DNA of 64,000 bases from Nitratireductor sp. (GCA_020637805.1 JACKJU010000015.1:1-64000), one strand, 5' to 3'. Counted from the first letter of the stretch, positions 9,793 to 18,875 are shown. Notes: generated by a model not told the origin, from the sequence alone. Numbers and translations: made by a program.

Positions 9793-10362
9793 TCACATCG
9801 TTTTTTGTATCTCGTACATGCGGCCGGGCAGCGAGTTCTCGTCGGCAGGCGTTTCCCCGCCCTCGCCAAGCGCCAACTGCATCAGGACCACGTCCAGCCA
9901 GCGGTTGAACTTCCAGCCGACCTTTTTCATGACACCCGTCCACTCGAAGCCGCATGCCTTGTGCAGACCCACCGAAGCCGCGTTCTCCGAATCTCCGATA
10001 ACTGCCATCATCTGGCGGAAACCAAGGTTAGCGCATTCGGATATCAGCGCTTCGAGAAGCGCCTTGCCATGACCCTGCCCACGCATGGAGGCATCGAGAT
10101 AGATCGAGTTCTCCACCAGCCAGCGATAGGCAGGCCTGGGCCGGTAGGGTCCTGCATAGGCATAACCCGCCAACTGCCCGCCCTGTTCCACTATCAGATA
10201 GGGATAGCCCTGCCGTGTCAGCGTCTCGAAGCGCCCCAGCATCTCGGTTTCGCCAGGTACCGTAAGTTCGAAACTCGCCGTGCCATTGGCAACGGCGTCG
10301 CCATAGATGGCAGCAATGCGGGAAATGTCCTCCGGCACTGCCGGTCGAATGATACGCGTCAT
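9793..10362 (-). CDS. GNAT acetyltransferase, phosphinothricin-acetyltransferase-like
   Basis: A 189-residue GNAT of the pat/bar-like group. It starts at the ATG complementary to 10360-10362 with IIRPAVPEDISRIAAIYGDA, and has the typical ENSIYLDASMRGQGHGKALL acetyl-CoA segment and MKKVGWKFNRWLDV near the C-terminus. Relatives acetylate methionine sulfone/sulfoximine or phosphinothricin-type compounds; the natural substrate here is not known. It ends nine bases upstream of the phhB start on the same strand, so the two are probably co-transcribed. Confidence 0.86.
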   Translation of the reverse strand: MTRIIRPAVPEDISRIAAIYGDAVANGTASFELTVPGETEMLGRFETLTRQGYPYLIVEQGGQLAGYAYAGPYRPRPAYRWLVENSIYLDASMRGQGHGKALLEALISECANLGFRQMMAVIGDSENAASVGLHKACGFEWTGVMKKVGWKFNRWLDVVLMQLALGEGGETPADENSLPGRMYEIQKTM

Positions 10363-10463
10363 GAAGATGCTCCGGAAATGGCCCGGAATGTCGAGCCTCA
10401 ACGTTCGGTATCCGGAAAATATGTGAAATCCGGGCGCGCGCAAGCGGATCGATGTTACGGCAA

Positions 10464-10492
10464 CAAAAAACGCCCCGCCGGTTGGCGGGGCG
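10464..10492 (-). terminator. intrinsic terminator after the Bax-inhibitor-1 gene
   Basis: Perfect nine-base-pair stem CGCCCCGCC (10471-10479) and GGCGGGGCG (10484-10492) with a GGTT loop. On the minus strand it is followed by a run of six T residues. It lies 30 bases beyond the stop codon. Confidence 0.9.
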
Positions 10493-10521
10493 TCACGATT
10501 TCCCGATCGGGAAAACTGTTC

Positions 10522-11259
10522 TTAGCGCTGGTTGCCCATGAAGCTCAGCAGGAACTGGAACATGTTGATGAAGTCCAGGTAGAGCGAAAGTGCTGCCATG
10601 ATAGCGGTACGGCCGAGCATTTCTTCGTCATGGGACACGTGGTCATACATCGCCTTGATGCGCTGGGTATCCCAGGCGGTCAGGCCTGCAAAGATCAGCA
10701 CGCCGATTGCCGAAATGGCAAAGCCGAGAGCGCTGGACTGCAGGAAGATGTTCACGACCATCGCCAGAAGCAGGCCGATAACGCCCATCACGAGGAACGA
10801 GCCGACGGCCGACAGGTCACGCTTGGTGGTGTAGCCGTAGAGGCTGAGACCGCCGAAGGCTGCTGCCGTAACAAAGAAGGTCTGCGCAATCGAAGTCTGG
10901 GTGAAGACGAGGAAGATGGTGGACATCGAAAGGCCCATCACCGCCGCGAATGCCCAGAAGGTCATCTGCGCCGCGCCGAAGGAAAGCTTGTTGATCGCAC
11001 CGCCGATGAAGAAAATGAACGCCAGCGGAGCAAACATGATCACCCATTTGAGCGGGCTGCCATAAAGGGCCTGGGCAACGGCCGGATTGTTCATGGCAAC
11101 CGTTGCGGTGCCAAGCGCAAAAATACCGGTCACGGCGAGCGCCAGTGCCATGTAGTTGTAGACCTTGAGCATGTACGCGCGCAGGCCTTCATCGATTGCC
11201 GCGCCCGTACGTCCGGCAACAGTGCCGGTCTTGAACGGATTTTCACGGTATTCAGCCAT
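10522..11259 (-). CDS. Bax inhibitor-1 / YccA-YbhL family membrane protein
   Basis: A 245-residue inner-membrane protein of the TMBIM/BI-1 family with about seven transmembrane helices and the family C-terminal signature AALSLYLDFINMFQFLLS. Bacterial members behave as pH-sensitive Ca2+ leak channels or as FtsH-associated factors. The start MAEYRENPF follows AGAGGAAAAG; a longer in-frame start overlapping the neighbouring region was rejected. The gene has a structured leader and a strong terminator, so it is a single-gene unit. Confidence 0.92.
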   Translation of the reverse strand: MAEYRENPFKTGTVAGRTGAAIDEGLRAYMLKVYNYMALALAVTGIFALGTATVAMNNPAVAQALYGSPLKWVIMFAPLAFIFFIGGAINKLSFGAAQMTFWAFAAVMGLSMSTIFLVFTQTSIAQTFFVTAAAFGGLSLYGYTTKRDLSAVGSFLVMGVIGLLLAMVVNIFLQSSALGFAISAIGVLIFAGLTAWDTQRIKAMYDHVSHDEEMLGRTAIMAALSLYLDFINMFQFLLSFMGNQR

Positions 11260-11261
11260 TA

Positions 11262-11330
11262 ACTTTTCCTCTTGTTTCGACAGGGAACTCGAAAAATTGT
11301 CCAACCGGGACAACTCCTCACGAATATGAG
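11262..11330 (-). ncRNA. structured leader of the BI-1 (ybhL) gene, candidate ybhL motif RNA
   Basis: The minus-strand RNA just before the BI-1 start can form three successive hairpins: CTCA/TGAG (11317-11330), TTGTCC/GGACAA (11297-11313, followed by five U) and TTTCGA/TCGAAA (11275-11294). A conserved leader named ybhL is known from alphaproteobacteria upstream of this gene family, and this is the expected position. The middle hairpin with its U run looks like an attenuator. The identification as that Rfam family rests on position and structure, not on an alignment. Confidence 0.5.
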
Positions 11331-11459
11331 GGCTGCAGCCCGGTGATTCAAGATATTGTTGGAACCGCATGGCGAGAGAACGTCCGGGACCGATAACAAA
11401 CGCGTGATAAGGATTAATTTCCATTAATTCCGATCTTCTGCCTGCTTCGGTTCCCCGTC

Positions 11460-14081
11460 TTACAACTCCCGCAAAACCGGCGCAGCCTTCTGGCCAAGCA
11501 CGCGCCATGTTCCGATGAGACCGAAGCCGACCGTCATGACAAGTGCCACCGCAACCGTCGTAACGGCAACCGCCGGGCTGAACTGATATGGAAACTGCAT
11601 GATCTGCGTCACGACAAACCAGGCAGCGATGCCGCCTGCAAACAGTGCAAAGACCGCCGTCGCAAGGCCGAGAAGGGCATATTCGAGGACAAAGGAACGT
11701 GTCAGCATGGATCGTGTCGCGCCGAGGGTCTTCAACACGACGGAATCATGGATGCGCGCGCTGTTTCCTGCCGCAAGCGCACCACCGAGGACGAGAACCG
11801 AGGCAACCAGTGCTACCGATGCCGCCGCGCGGATCGCCGTGGCAAGCTGCGCAATCAGCCCGTTGACCATGTCGAGCGCTTCGCGAACCCTGACGGTCGT
11901 CACGGCCGGATAGTCCTTTGCCACCGCCCGCACGATCGACCCATCCCGTTTCTCCAGCGCCTGCGCATCGAGACCGTCATCTGTCATGGTCAGCGTCGCC
12001 AGCAGGGAGTGAGGTGCTCCCGCAAAGGTGTTCGGCGAAAAGACCATCACGAAGTTGATGGCCAGCGTTTCCCATTCCACATTGCGAATGGAAGCGATCC
12101 TGGCAGTGATGTTGCGACCAAGAACGTTCACGACGATCTCGTCTCCGATATCGAGATTGAGTTCTCCAGCTTCCTCTGCCGTGAAGGAGACCAGCGGCGG
12201 CCCCGAATAGTCATCCGGCCACCACTCGCCCTTGGACAAGGTGGAATTTTCCGGCAGGTTCTTTGCGTAGGTAATACCGCGGTCACCGCGCAGCACCCAA
12301 GCGCCGCCATTTTCGGTGGGGTAGTCCTGCGCGGCAATTCCCTTCAGGCTGACAATTCGCCCGCGCAGCATCGGCACCGAGAAGACCTTGGCCTGCGGCG
12401 CCTGTTCCCTGAGCAGGGCTTCGAAGCCTTCCTGTTGGGTGTTCTGGATGTCGACAAAGAAGAAATCCGGCGCACGCTGCGGAAGATTGCCGCTTACCTG
12501 CTGACGCAGGTTGGCGTCGATGAGGGCAAGCGAAACGAGAAGCGCGAGACCGAGGCCAAGCGACAACACGACGGAATTGGTAAGCGAACCGGGCCGGTGG
12601 ATATTGGCAACCGCCATGCGAAGGCCGGTGGACTTCACCTGGGGAGCAGCCTTTGCGACCCGCATGATGCCCCAGGCAACTGCCCTGAGAAGAACGAAGG
12701 CAAACAGGATGCCGCCGGCAAAGACAACGGCGACGAACCGGCTTTGCGCCATGAACACCGCCATTCCGGAAAGGAGCGCAACCAGCACGGCGAGCGCCAT
12801 CAGGTATGCCGGGCGCGGCCATGCATTGAAGCTGCCCGTCTGCGAACGAAACAGATCCGTGGCCGGTATTTCGCGTGCCGCACCGAGCGGCCAGAGCGCG
12901 AAGGCGATGGCCGTCAGCAGACCGTAGAGCGCGCCGAGCAGAAGCGGCAATGTCTTGATGCCCATGTCCTGCGGCAGTGGAAGGACATCGGCCAGCGCCC
13001 AGCCCGCCACCAACGGCATGGCGGCTCCGATTGCCAGCCCGATCAGGATGCCGCCCAGCGCAAGGATCATGATCTGGACGAGATAGGTGGTGAAGATCAG
13101 TCCGCCTGGAGCTCCGAGGCTCTTGAACGTAGCAATCACCTGACGCTTGGAGTCGAGATAGGCGCGGATGGCGTTGGCGACGCCCACGCCGCCGACGATC
13201 AGCGCCGTCAAACCGACCAGCGTCAGGAAATCGGAAAACCGCGAAATGTTGCGCGACAGCGCAGGCGCAGCGTTTTCCCGGCTGCGCAGCCGCCAGCCCG
13301 TATCCCCGTACCGGGTCTCTGCCTGTTCGGCAAACCGCTTGACCGCAGCCTCGGAAGGATCGTCAAACTTCACCTTCCAACTGCGGGTGACGAGTGATCC
13401 CGGCTGGACCAATCTCGAGGCTTCGAGCCCCGCGCGGCTCATCAGCACGCGCGGCCCAAAGCCGAAACCGTCAGAAAGGCGGTCGGGTTCGGCTCTGAGG
13501 ATTGCATCGACGACAAAAGCCTGTTTGCCGATTTCCACCGTATCGCCCGGCTGAATGCCGAGACGCTCACCCAGAAGGGCCTCGATGAGTATGCGGTCGT
13601 TTCCGAGCCTGTTCGCGGGATTGTTCGCGTCCCGCTCGGGCGCATCGGTTTCAACGCGGCCATAGAGCGGATAGAGACCGTCCACTGCCTTGACCTCGAC
13701 CAGTGTCTGCGCCGACCCGTCAGGAAGACGGGCCATCGAACGCAGGCTCTCGGTTTCCGAGACGGTCCCGAACCCTTCAAGAAATGCAAATTGCGCTTCG
13801 GGCAGCGGCTGCTGGACAAGTGTCGCGGCAACGTCGCCGCCCAGGATCGTCTGGCCCTGTTCGGCAATGCCGTCGGTGATCGAACTGGCTACCGAGTTGA
13901 CCCCCGCAATCGCCGCCACGCCAAGCGCGATACAGGCCAGAAACACGTAGAAACCGCGCAGGCCCCCGCGCAGTTCGCGTAGCGCAAAGCGCAATGACAG
14001 GCCAAGCGACGCCATGGCGCCACGCGACACGGCACCCCCGGTGCCGGTTTGCACCCCGGCAGTCGAAGCTGCATCGCTCAT
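11460..14081 (-). CDS. ABC transporter permease, FtsX-like (YbbP type)
   Basis: An 873-residue inner-membrane permease with two FtsX-like halves: a first helix at about residues 40-60, a large periplasmic domain, a group of about eight helices between roughly 280 and 525, a second periplasmic domain, and three helices at the C-terminus (from about 745). It pairs with the ATPase gene that overlaps its start by four bases (ATGA). The YbbA-YbbP pair next to a divergent tesA is a conserved proteobacterial arrangement. The substrate is unproven; export of lipids or lipoproteins is often suggested. Confidence 0.92.
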   Translation of the reverse strand: MSDAASTAGVQTGTGGAVSRGAMASLGLSLRFALRELRGGLRGFYVFLACIALGVAAIAGVNSVASSITDGIAEQGQTILGGDVAATLVQQPLPEAQFAFLEGFGTVSETESLRSMARLPDGSAQTLVEVKAVDGLYPLYGRVETDAPERDANNPANRLGNDRILIEALLGERLGIQPGDTVEIGKQAFVVDAILRAEPDRLSDGFGFGPRVLMSRAGLEASRLVQPGSLVTRSWKVKFDDPSEAAVKRFAEQAETRYGDTGWRLRSRENAAPALSRNISRFSDFLTLVGLTALIVGGVGVANAIRAYLDSKRQVIATFKSLGAPGGLIFTTYLVQIMILALGGILIGLAIGAAMPLVAGWALADVLPLPQDMGIKTLPLLLGALYGLLTAIAFALWPLGAAREIPATDLFRSQTGSFNAWPRPAYLMALAVLVALLSGMAVFMAQSRFVAVVFAGGILFAFVLLRAVAWGIMRVAKAAPQVKSTGLRMAVANIHRPGSLTNSVVLSLGLGLALLVSLALIDANLRQQVSGNLPQRAPDFFFVDIQNTQQEGFEALLREQAPQAKVFSVPMLRGRIVSLKGIAAQDYPTENGGAWVLRGDRGITYAKNLPENSTLSKGEWWPDDYSGPPLVSFTAEEAGELNLDIGDEIVVNVLGRNITARIASIRNVEWETLAINFVMVFSPNTFAGAPHSLLATLTMTDDGLDAQALEKRDGSIVRAVAKDYPAVTTVRVREALDMVNGLIAQLATAIRAAASVALVASVLVLGGALAAGNSARIHDSVVLKTLGATRSMLTRSFVLEYALLGLATAVFALFAGGIAAWFVVTQIMQFPYQFSPAVAVTTVAVALVMTVGFGLIGTWRVLGQKAAPVLREL

Positions 14082-14821
14082 GCGGCGGCCCCCGCCATGC
14101 CCGCCCGTTCCTCCTCGATTTCGCCCGAGGAGACATGAACGACCCGCTCGCAGCGGTTCGCGAGGTGCGGATCGTGGGTTACCAGCACCAGCGTGGTGCC
14201 GCGCTCCCGCTGTTTTGAGAACAGCAGGTCGGCGACCTGCTCCCCGGTTGTCTCGTCCAGATTGCCTGTCGGCTCGTCTGCGATCAGCAGTTTCGGAGAA
14301 GGCGCAAGGGCGCGCGCAATGGCTGCCCGCTGCTGCTCGCCTCCCGACATCTGGCCCGGATAGTGGTTCATGCGCGCACCCAGGCCAACGGCCTTCAATT
14401 CTTCGGCTGCCCGCTCGAAGGCGTTCTCCATGCCCGCAAGTTCAAGCGGCACGGCAACGTTTTCCAGCGCCGTCATGTTGGGGATGAGATGGAAGGACTG
14501 GAAGACGATGCCGATATTGCGGCCGCGAAACAGTGCGAGTTCGTCCTCCGACTTGCCGGAAAGATTACTGCCAGCAATCTCGACCAGCCCGCTGTCGGCC
14601 TGTTCCAGTCCGCCCAGAACCATCAACAGTGTCGACTTCCCGGACCCCGAGGGGCCGACAATGCCGACCGACTGCCCGGCCGATACTTCGAGATCCATTC
14701 CTTTCAGCACATGCACCTTGGAGGCGCCGGAACCCAGCGTCAGATGCACATCCTTGAGGCGGATTGCCGAAGCCGAAACCCGCTTTTCCTGTTTGCCGGC
14801 TGGATTTCCTGCCACGGTCAC
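14078..14821 (-). CDS. ABC transporter ATP-binding protein (YbbA type)
   Basis: A 247-residue cytoplasmic ATPase with Walker A GPSGSGKST (about residues 57-65), signature MSGGEQQRAAIARAL, Walker B LLIADEPTGNLD and the switch histidine in LVTHDPHLA. It belongs to the LolD/YbbA group that energises FtsX-like permeases. The likely start is GTG at 14819-14821 (VTVAGNP...). Its stop overlaps the permease start by four bases, so the pair is translationally coupled. Confidence 0.93.
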   Translation of the reverse strand: MTVAGNPAGKQEKRVSASAIRLKDVHLTLGSGASKVHVLKGMDLEVSAGQSVGIVGPSGSGKSTLLMVLGGLEQADSGLVEIAGSNLSGKSEDELALFRGRNIGIVFQSFHLIPNMTALENVAVPLELAGMENAFERAAEELKAVGLGARMNHYPGQMSGGEQQRAAIARALAPSPKLLIADEPTGNLDETTGEQVADLLFSKQRERGTTLVLVTHDPHLANRCERVVHVSSGEIEEERAGMAGAAA

Positions 14822-14983
14822 TCCATCTCTATCTCGAATTCTCTGGGTCTTGTGCGGCTTGCTTGCCGGCGGACCATAAGGCTACGTCGGCCAAGCACAA
14901 CCGGTTCTGCCTCTAGATGGTGCCGGTTCGCACGATTGCAAACAGGCACGGGATGGAAATGGATGTCACGTGAAAATCCGGTA

Positions 14984-15643
14984 ATGAAACGCCTGGCGGC
15001 ACTTGCAGCGACCTTGCTGATTGCAACCGTCATGTTTGCAGGGCACGCGGCGCGCGCGGATTCCCCTCCCGAAATCGTCGTTCTGGGTGACAGCCTGGTG
15101 GCCGGATACGGCCTGCAGCCAGGGGAAGCGTTTCCCGAACGGCTTCAGGAAGCTCTGATCGCCGATGGCGTCCAGGTATCCGTCACCAATGCCGGTGTTT
15201 CCGGCGACACCAGCAGCGGAGGTCTTGCCCGGCTCGACTGGTCGGTTCCCGATGGCACCGATGGCGTTATCGTCGAACTGGGAGCAAACGATGCCCTGCG
15301 CGGCATTCCGCCCGAAGTTACCCGCGAGAACCTGAACACGATTGTCGCCCGGCTGAAGGAGCGCGGCATTGCCGTTCTGCTTGCCGGAATGATGGCTCCC
15401 CCAAACATGGGCGAGGAATATGCGGCTGCGTTCAATCCGATCTATCGCGATATCGCCGCAGCCCATGACATCCAGCTGTACCCGTTCTTCCTTGACGGCG
15501 TTGCTGCCGAAGCAGCCCTCAACCAGGCCGACGGCATGCATCCGAACGCCAGGGGTGTGGACGTGATCGTGTCCCGCTTCGTGCCGGCCGCGAAGGATTT
15601 CATCTCTCGAATGGCGGGCGGAACACGCGCCTCGGCCGAGTGA
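14984..15643 (+). CDS. tesA: arylesterase / lysophospholipase TesA-like (SGNH hydrolase)
   Basis: A 219-residue periplasmic GDSL esterase related to TesA. A signal peptide covers about residues 1-25 (ends GHAARA). The catalytic blocks are VVLGDSLVAGYGL (nucleophile Ser), ELGANDALRG (oxyanion Asn) and DGMHPNARG (Asp-His). It acts on acyl thioesters, lysophospholipids or aryl esters. The start chosen is the ATG at 14984; an in-frame ATG at 14963 would add seven residues. Divergent from the ABC pair, as in many proteobacteria. Confidence 0.92.
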   Translation: MKRLAALAATLLIATVMFAGHAARADSPPEIVVLGDSLVAGYGLQPGEAFPERLQEALIADGVQVSVTNAGVSGDTSSGGLARLDWSVPDGTDGVIVELGANDALRGIPPEVTRENLNTIVARLKERGIAVLLAGMMAPPNMGEEYAAAFNPIYRDIAAAHDIQLYPFFLDGVAAEAALNQADGMHPNARGVDVIVSRFVPAAKDFISRMAGGTRASAE

Positions 15644-15772
15644 TTGCTGCAACACCCGGCAACTGCGGCACCGCTACGCTCGCAAGAGCAACGCTGGAGG
15701 GCAATTTTTGTTTGCCGCACGCAACACTTCATGATTCCATGAAATCAGCAGTTGATTCGGGGAGAGTTGCCA

Positions 15773-16405
15773 ATGCCCAGACTGTTCACCGCACTCAAGG
15801 TGCCCGCGAGCATTTCCATGCAACTCTCGCTGCTGCGGGGCGGCCTGCCCGGCGCCCGATGGATCGACGCTGAAAATTACCACCTCACCCTGCGCTTCTT
15901 CGGCGATGTCGACCGGCACACCGCCCACGAGATTTCTCACGAACTGGGCCGCACCAAGCAGCGCGCCTTCGACATCCGCATTCAGCGCCTCGACATTTTC
16001 GGAAACGCAAAGCCGCACTCGCTCTTTGCCGCTGTTGCGCCGAGCCGCGAACTCAACGAACTGCAGGCAGAACACGAGCGTGTCGCCAAGCGCCTGGGAC
16101 TGAGGCCCGACAAGCGCAAGTTCACCCCGCATGTAACCATCGCGCGGCTCAAGGGCACGCCGGACTACATGATCGCCGACTACCTTGCCGCGCGTGGCGG
16201 TTTTTCGTCGCTGCCATATGAGGTCGACGGCTTCGAACTCCTGTCTTCACGCGATTCCATTGGCGGCGGCCCGTACATAACCGAGGCCCGCTACGAGCTC
16301 CTGGAAGCGCTCGAAGATGATGAAGACGATATTCGTCCGGCAGGACAGGGCGCGCGCGGGTTCGGGGTTTTGAGGGCGCCCGCCTGGTACCGGCCCGAAG
16401 GCTGA
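15773..16405 (+). CDS. thpR: RNA 2',3'-cyclic phosphodiesterase
   Basis: A 210-residue 2H phosphoesterase that opens 2',3'-cyclic phosphates on RNA ends (formerly called 2'-5' RNA ligase). The two catalytic motifs are YHLTLRF (near residue 36) and HVTIARL (near residue 122). The ATG at 15773 is preceded by GGGGAGAG. It converges with the phosphatase gene with a six-base gap. The Asp/Glu-rich stretch ALEDDEDD before the C-terminus is typical of Rhizobiales members as far as I recall. Confidence 0.92.
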   Translation: MPRLFTALKVPASISMQLSLLRGGLPGARWIDAENYHLTLRFFGDVDRHTAHEISHELGRTKQRAFDIRIQRLDIFGNAKPHSLFAAVAPSRELNELQAEHERVAKRLGLRPDKRKFTPHVTIARLKGTPDYMIADYLAARGGFSSLPYEVDGFELLSSRDSIGGGPYITEARYELLEALEDDEDDIRPAGQGARGFGVLRAPAWYRPEG

Positions 16406-16411
16406 TACGGC

Positions 16412-16879
16412 TCAGCGTTCCAGAAGCCGCGCCAGGATGCGCGGGCTTGCAGTATCGATCATGTCGAAGACCTCGGAATAACCCGCTTCCGCACCGCCCC
16501 ACGGGTCCGGCACGTCGATGCGGCCAAGGCCTGCATATTCCATGAACAATCCCGTTTGGGCACGGCCTGCCGTTCCAGCCGCCAGTTCATCCAACGCCCG
16601 GACATTGGCGGCATCCATTCCAAGAATGAGATCGAAGCTCGAAAAATCCTCCGGGCAGACCTGCCGGCCGCGCTGACGCGAAATATCGATCCCGTGCGAG
16701 CGCGCGATGGCCTGCGATGACCGGTGCGGCGGTTCGCCGATGTGCCAGCCACTGGTTCCGGCCGAATCCGCTTCAACGTCTGCACCGGCCAATGCCGCGT
16801 GATGGGCAAAAACGCCTTCCGCAAGCGGCGAGCGGCAGATATTTCCCAGACATACGAACAGCACTGATTTCGCGGACAT
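16412..16879 (-). CDS. low-molecular-weight protein-tyrosine phosphatase family protein
   Basis: A 155-residue enzyme with the P-loop VCLGNICRSPLAEG (catalytic Cys10, Arg16) and the general-acid motif DPWGG near residue 122. The family dephosphorylates tyrosine phosphate in proteins, and some members regulate exopolysaccharide kinases, but no such kinase gene is nearby. Length and motifs are complete. Confidence 0.92.
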   Translation of the reverse strand: MSAKSVLFVCLGNICRSPLAEGVFAHHAALAGADVEADSAGTSGWHIGEPPHRSSQAIARSHGIDISRQRGRQVCPEDFSSFDLILGMDAANVRALDELAAGTAGRAQTGLFMEYAGLGRIDVPDPWGGAEAGYSEVFDMIDTASPRILARLLER

Positions 16880-16902
16880 TGCGGTCTCTCCTGAAAACTC
16901 AC

Positions 16903-16931
16903 AAAAAAAGGCCCGGAACCATGTCCGGGCC
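16903..16931 (-). terminator. intrinsic terminator after leuC
   Basis: Stem GGCCCGGA (16910-16917) with TCCGGGCC (16924-16931) and a six-base loop. The minus strand continues into seven T residues. It lies 26 bases beyond the leuC stop and separates leuC from the phosphatase gene. Confidence 0.88.
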
Positions 16932-16956
16932 TTGATCGATCAAACCGGCATCGCGG

Positions 16957-18384
16957 TCACGATACCGCCCATTCCGGATCGCGAATATCAACGAAATGCC
17001 CCGCAATCGCCGCGGCGGCAGCCATTGCAGGCGATACCAGATGGGTGCGTCCCTTGAAGCCCTGACGGCCTTCGAAGTTGCGGTTCGAGGTCGAGGCGCA
17101 TCGCTCGCCCGGCTTCAACCGGTCGTCGTTCATCGCCAGGCACATGGAGCAGCCCGGCTCCCGCCACTCGAAACCGGCCTCGATGAAGATCTTGTCGAGG
17201 CCTTCGGCTTCCGCCTGTTCCTTGACCAGGCCCGAACCCGGAACGACCATCGCGCTGACATGTTCGCTCACCTTGCGGCCCTTGGCGACGGCAGCGGCGG
17301 CACGCAGGTCCTCGATGCGGCCATTCGTGCATGAGCCGATGAACATGCGGTCGATCTTGATGTCGGTGATCTTCGTCCCCGGCGTGAGGCCCATGTATTC
17401 CAGCGCACGCTTTTTCGATTCGCGCTTGGTCTCGTCGGCGATGTCGTCCGGATTGGGAACAACGCCGGTTACCGAGATCACGTCCTCAGGCGAAGAACCC
17501 CAGGATACGATTGGCGGAAGGCTGGCAGCGTCAAGACGAACGATCTTGTCGTAATGGGCGCCCTCGTCCGTGAACAGCGTCTTCCAGTATTCCATCGCCT
17601 GGTCGAATGCCGCGCCCTTGGGCGCCTTCGGCTTGTCCTTGATGTAGGCGAAGGTCTTTTCATCCGGCGCGATCAGACCGGCGCGGGCACCGCCCTCGAT
17701 GGTCATGTTGCAGACGGTCATGCGGCCTTCCATGGAAAGCGCGCGGATGGCATCGCCGGCAAATTCGATAACATGGCCGGTGCCGCCGGCGGTCCCGATC
17801 TCACCGATGATGGCAAGCACGATGTCCTTGGCGGTCACGCCTTCGGGCAGGTCGCCATTAACCTCGACCAGCATGTTCTTGGCCTTCTTCTGGATGAGCG
17901 TCTGGGTAGCCAGAACATGCTCGACCTCGGAAGTGCCGATGCCATGGGCAAGGGCGCCGAACGCACCATGGGTGGAGGTGTGCGAGTCGCCGCAGACGAT
18001 CGTCATGCCCGGCAGGGTGAACCCCTGTTCGGGGCCGATGATGTGAACAATGCCCTGCCGCTTGTCGTGTTCCGAATAGTACTCGACGCCGAAATCGGCG
18101 GCATTTTTCGCGAGCGCCTCGACCTGAATGCGGCTTTCCTCGTTCTTGATGCCGTTCACGCGGTCCGGCGTGGTCGGCACGTTGTGGTCGACCACGGCGA
18201 GGGTGCGCTCCGGGTGGCGCACCTTGCGCCCGGCAATTCGAAGACCCTCGAAAGCCTGCGGGCTGGTGACCTCGTGAACAAGATGGCGGTCGATGTAAAG
18301 AAGCGAAGTGCCATCTTCGTCCGTGGAAACCAGGTGATCGTCCCAGATCTTGTCGTAGAGTGTGCGCGGCGTGGAATCTGCCAT
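16957..18384 (-). CDS. leuC: 3-isopropylmalate dehydratase large subunit
   Basis: Large subunit of isopropylmalate isomerase, the second step of leucine synthesis; it carries a [4Fe-4S] cluster. The 475-residue length is normal. Cluster ligands are Cys352 (GSCTNGRIED) and Cys412/Cys415 (GCSMCLAMN); the substrate loop VCGDSHTSTHGAFG is at 130-143. The partner leuD is not adjacent, and a terminator follows directly, so leuC is transcribed alone here, as is common in Rhizobiales. Confidence 0.98.
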   Translation of the reverse strand: MADSTPRTLYDKIWDDHLVSTDEDGTSLLYIDRHLVHEVTSPQAFEGLRIAGRKVRHPERTLAVVDHNVPTTPDRVNGIKNEESRIQVEALAKNAADFGVEYYSEHDKRQGIVHIIGPEQGFTLPGMTIVCGDSHTSTHGAFGALAHGIGTSEVEHVLATQTLIQKKAKNMLVEVNGDLPEGVTAKDIVLAIIGEIGTAGGTGHVIEFAGDAIRALSMEGRMTVCNMTIEGGARAGLIAPDEKTFAYIKDKPKAPKGAAFDQAMEYWKTLFTDEGAHYDKIVRLDAASLPPIVSWGSSPEDVISVTGVVPNPDDIADETKRESKKRALEYMGLTPGTKITDIKIDRMFIGSCTNGRIEDLRAAAAVAKGRKVSEHVSAMVVPGSGLVKEQAEAEGLDKIFIEAGFEWREPGCSMCLAMNDDRLKPGERCASTSNRNFEGRQGFKGRTHLVSPAMAAAAAIAGHFVDIRDPEWAVS

Positions 18385-18725
18385 GTCTTATGTCCGTCTT
18401 TCTGGCCTTCGCGGCCTTGGTGAATTGGCGTTGATGTACTTTCTGGCAGGCATCAGGTCAAGGCGATGCACAACGCGACGAAAGATTTGAGACTCGGGTT
18501 CGCCCGGTCGCGGTCGCAGCCACGTCCTGCGACATGCCGCCGCCTGTGACCCCTTGTCAAATTTGATTGCAGTCAAATGTAATTACAAGGGCATCCAGCC
18601 TGGCTGGCCCTCACGCGATCGAGCCATTGCCGCTGCCGCCGGTTTTTCCGTAACCGCTCGTTCCCGCTGCCCTCCGGCAGATGGGAGGAGCTGACTGCAA
18701 ACTGCAAACAGAAGAGATCTGACCC
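18385..18725. other. divergent intergenic region leuC / 49-residue peptide
   Basis: A 341-base gap with leuC leaving to the left and a small membrane peptide to the right. It contains a candidate rightward promoter with nested palindromes (18551-18591, listed separately) and then about 135 bases of potential leader containing short self-complementary stretches such as CCAGCC-T-GGCTGG (about 18595-18607). No leuC leader peptide or attenuator was recognised. Confidence 0.5.
18554..18583 (+). promoter_or_regulatory. candidate promoter with an FNR/FixK-like palindrome in its spacer
   Basis: TTGTCA (18554-18559) and TGTAAT (18578-18583) are each one base from the sigma-70 consensus and are separated by 18 bases. 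Between them lies TTGATTGCAGTCAA (18563-18576), a good match to the FNR-type TTGAT-N4-ATCAA site. An outer inverted repeat, CCCTTGT/ACAAGGG, frames the whole. A regulator bound there would block the promoter. Transcription would begin near 18590 towards the small peptide gene. Confidence 0.45.
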
Positions 18726-18875
18726 ATGAACTACTACCTAATCGGAATACTGCTTGTGGCCGCCTGGGCTGTTGCCGCTTTCTTCATCGGCTACCCGCTG
18801 GTGATTGTCACCTTCCTGGCGCTCGTTCCGACCATTTTCGTGCTGTTGATCGCCACCACCTCGGGCAAGGTCTGA
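18726..18875 (+). CDS. 49-residue hydrophobic peptide, unknown function
   Basis: ATG at 18726 to TGA at 18873-18875. The peptide starts MNYYLIGILLVAAWAVAAFF and has two short hydrophobic segments (about 4-20 and 24-43) split by GYP, ending TTSGKV. It is likely an inner-membrane micro-protein. Support comes from a candidate promoter upstream and a perfect terminator 22 bases after the stop. The ribosome-binding site (GAAGAGA) is modest. No family was recognised. Confidence 0.6.
   Translation: MNYYLIGILLVAAWAVAAFFIGYPLVIVTFLALVPTIFVLLIATTSGKV

Noticed and set aside
11748..13397. A 549-codon open frame on the plus strand
   Set aside because: It is antisense to the FtsX-like permease; composition and lack of motifs mark it as a shadow.
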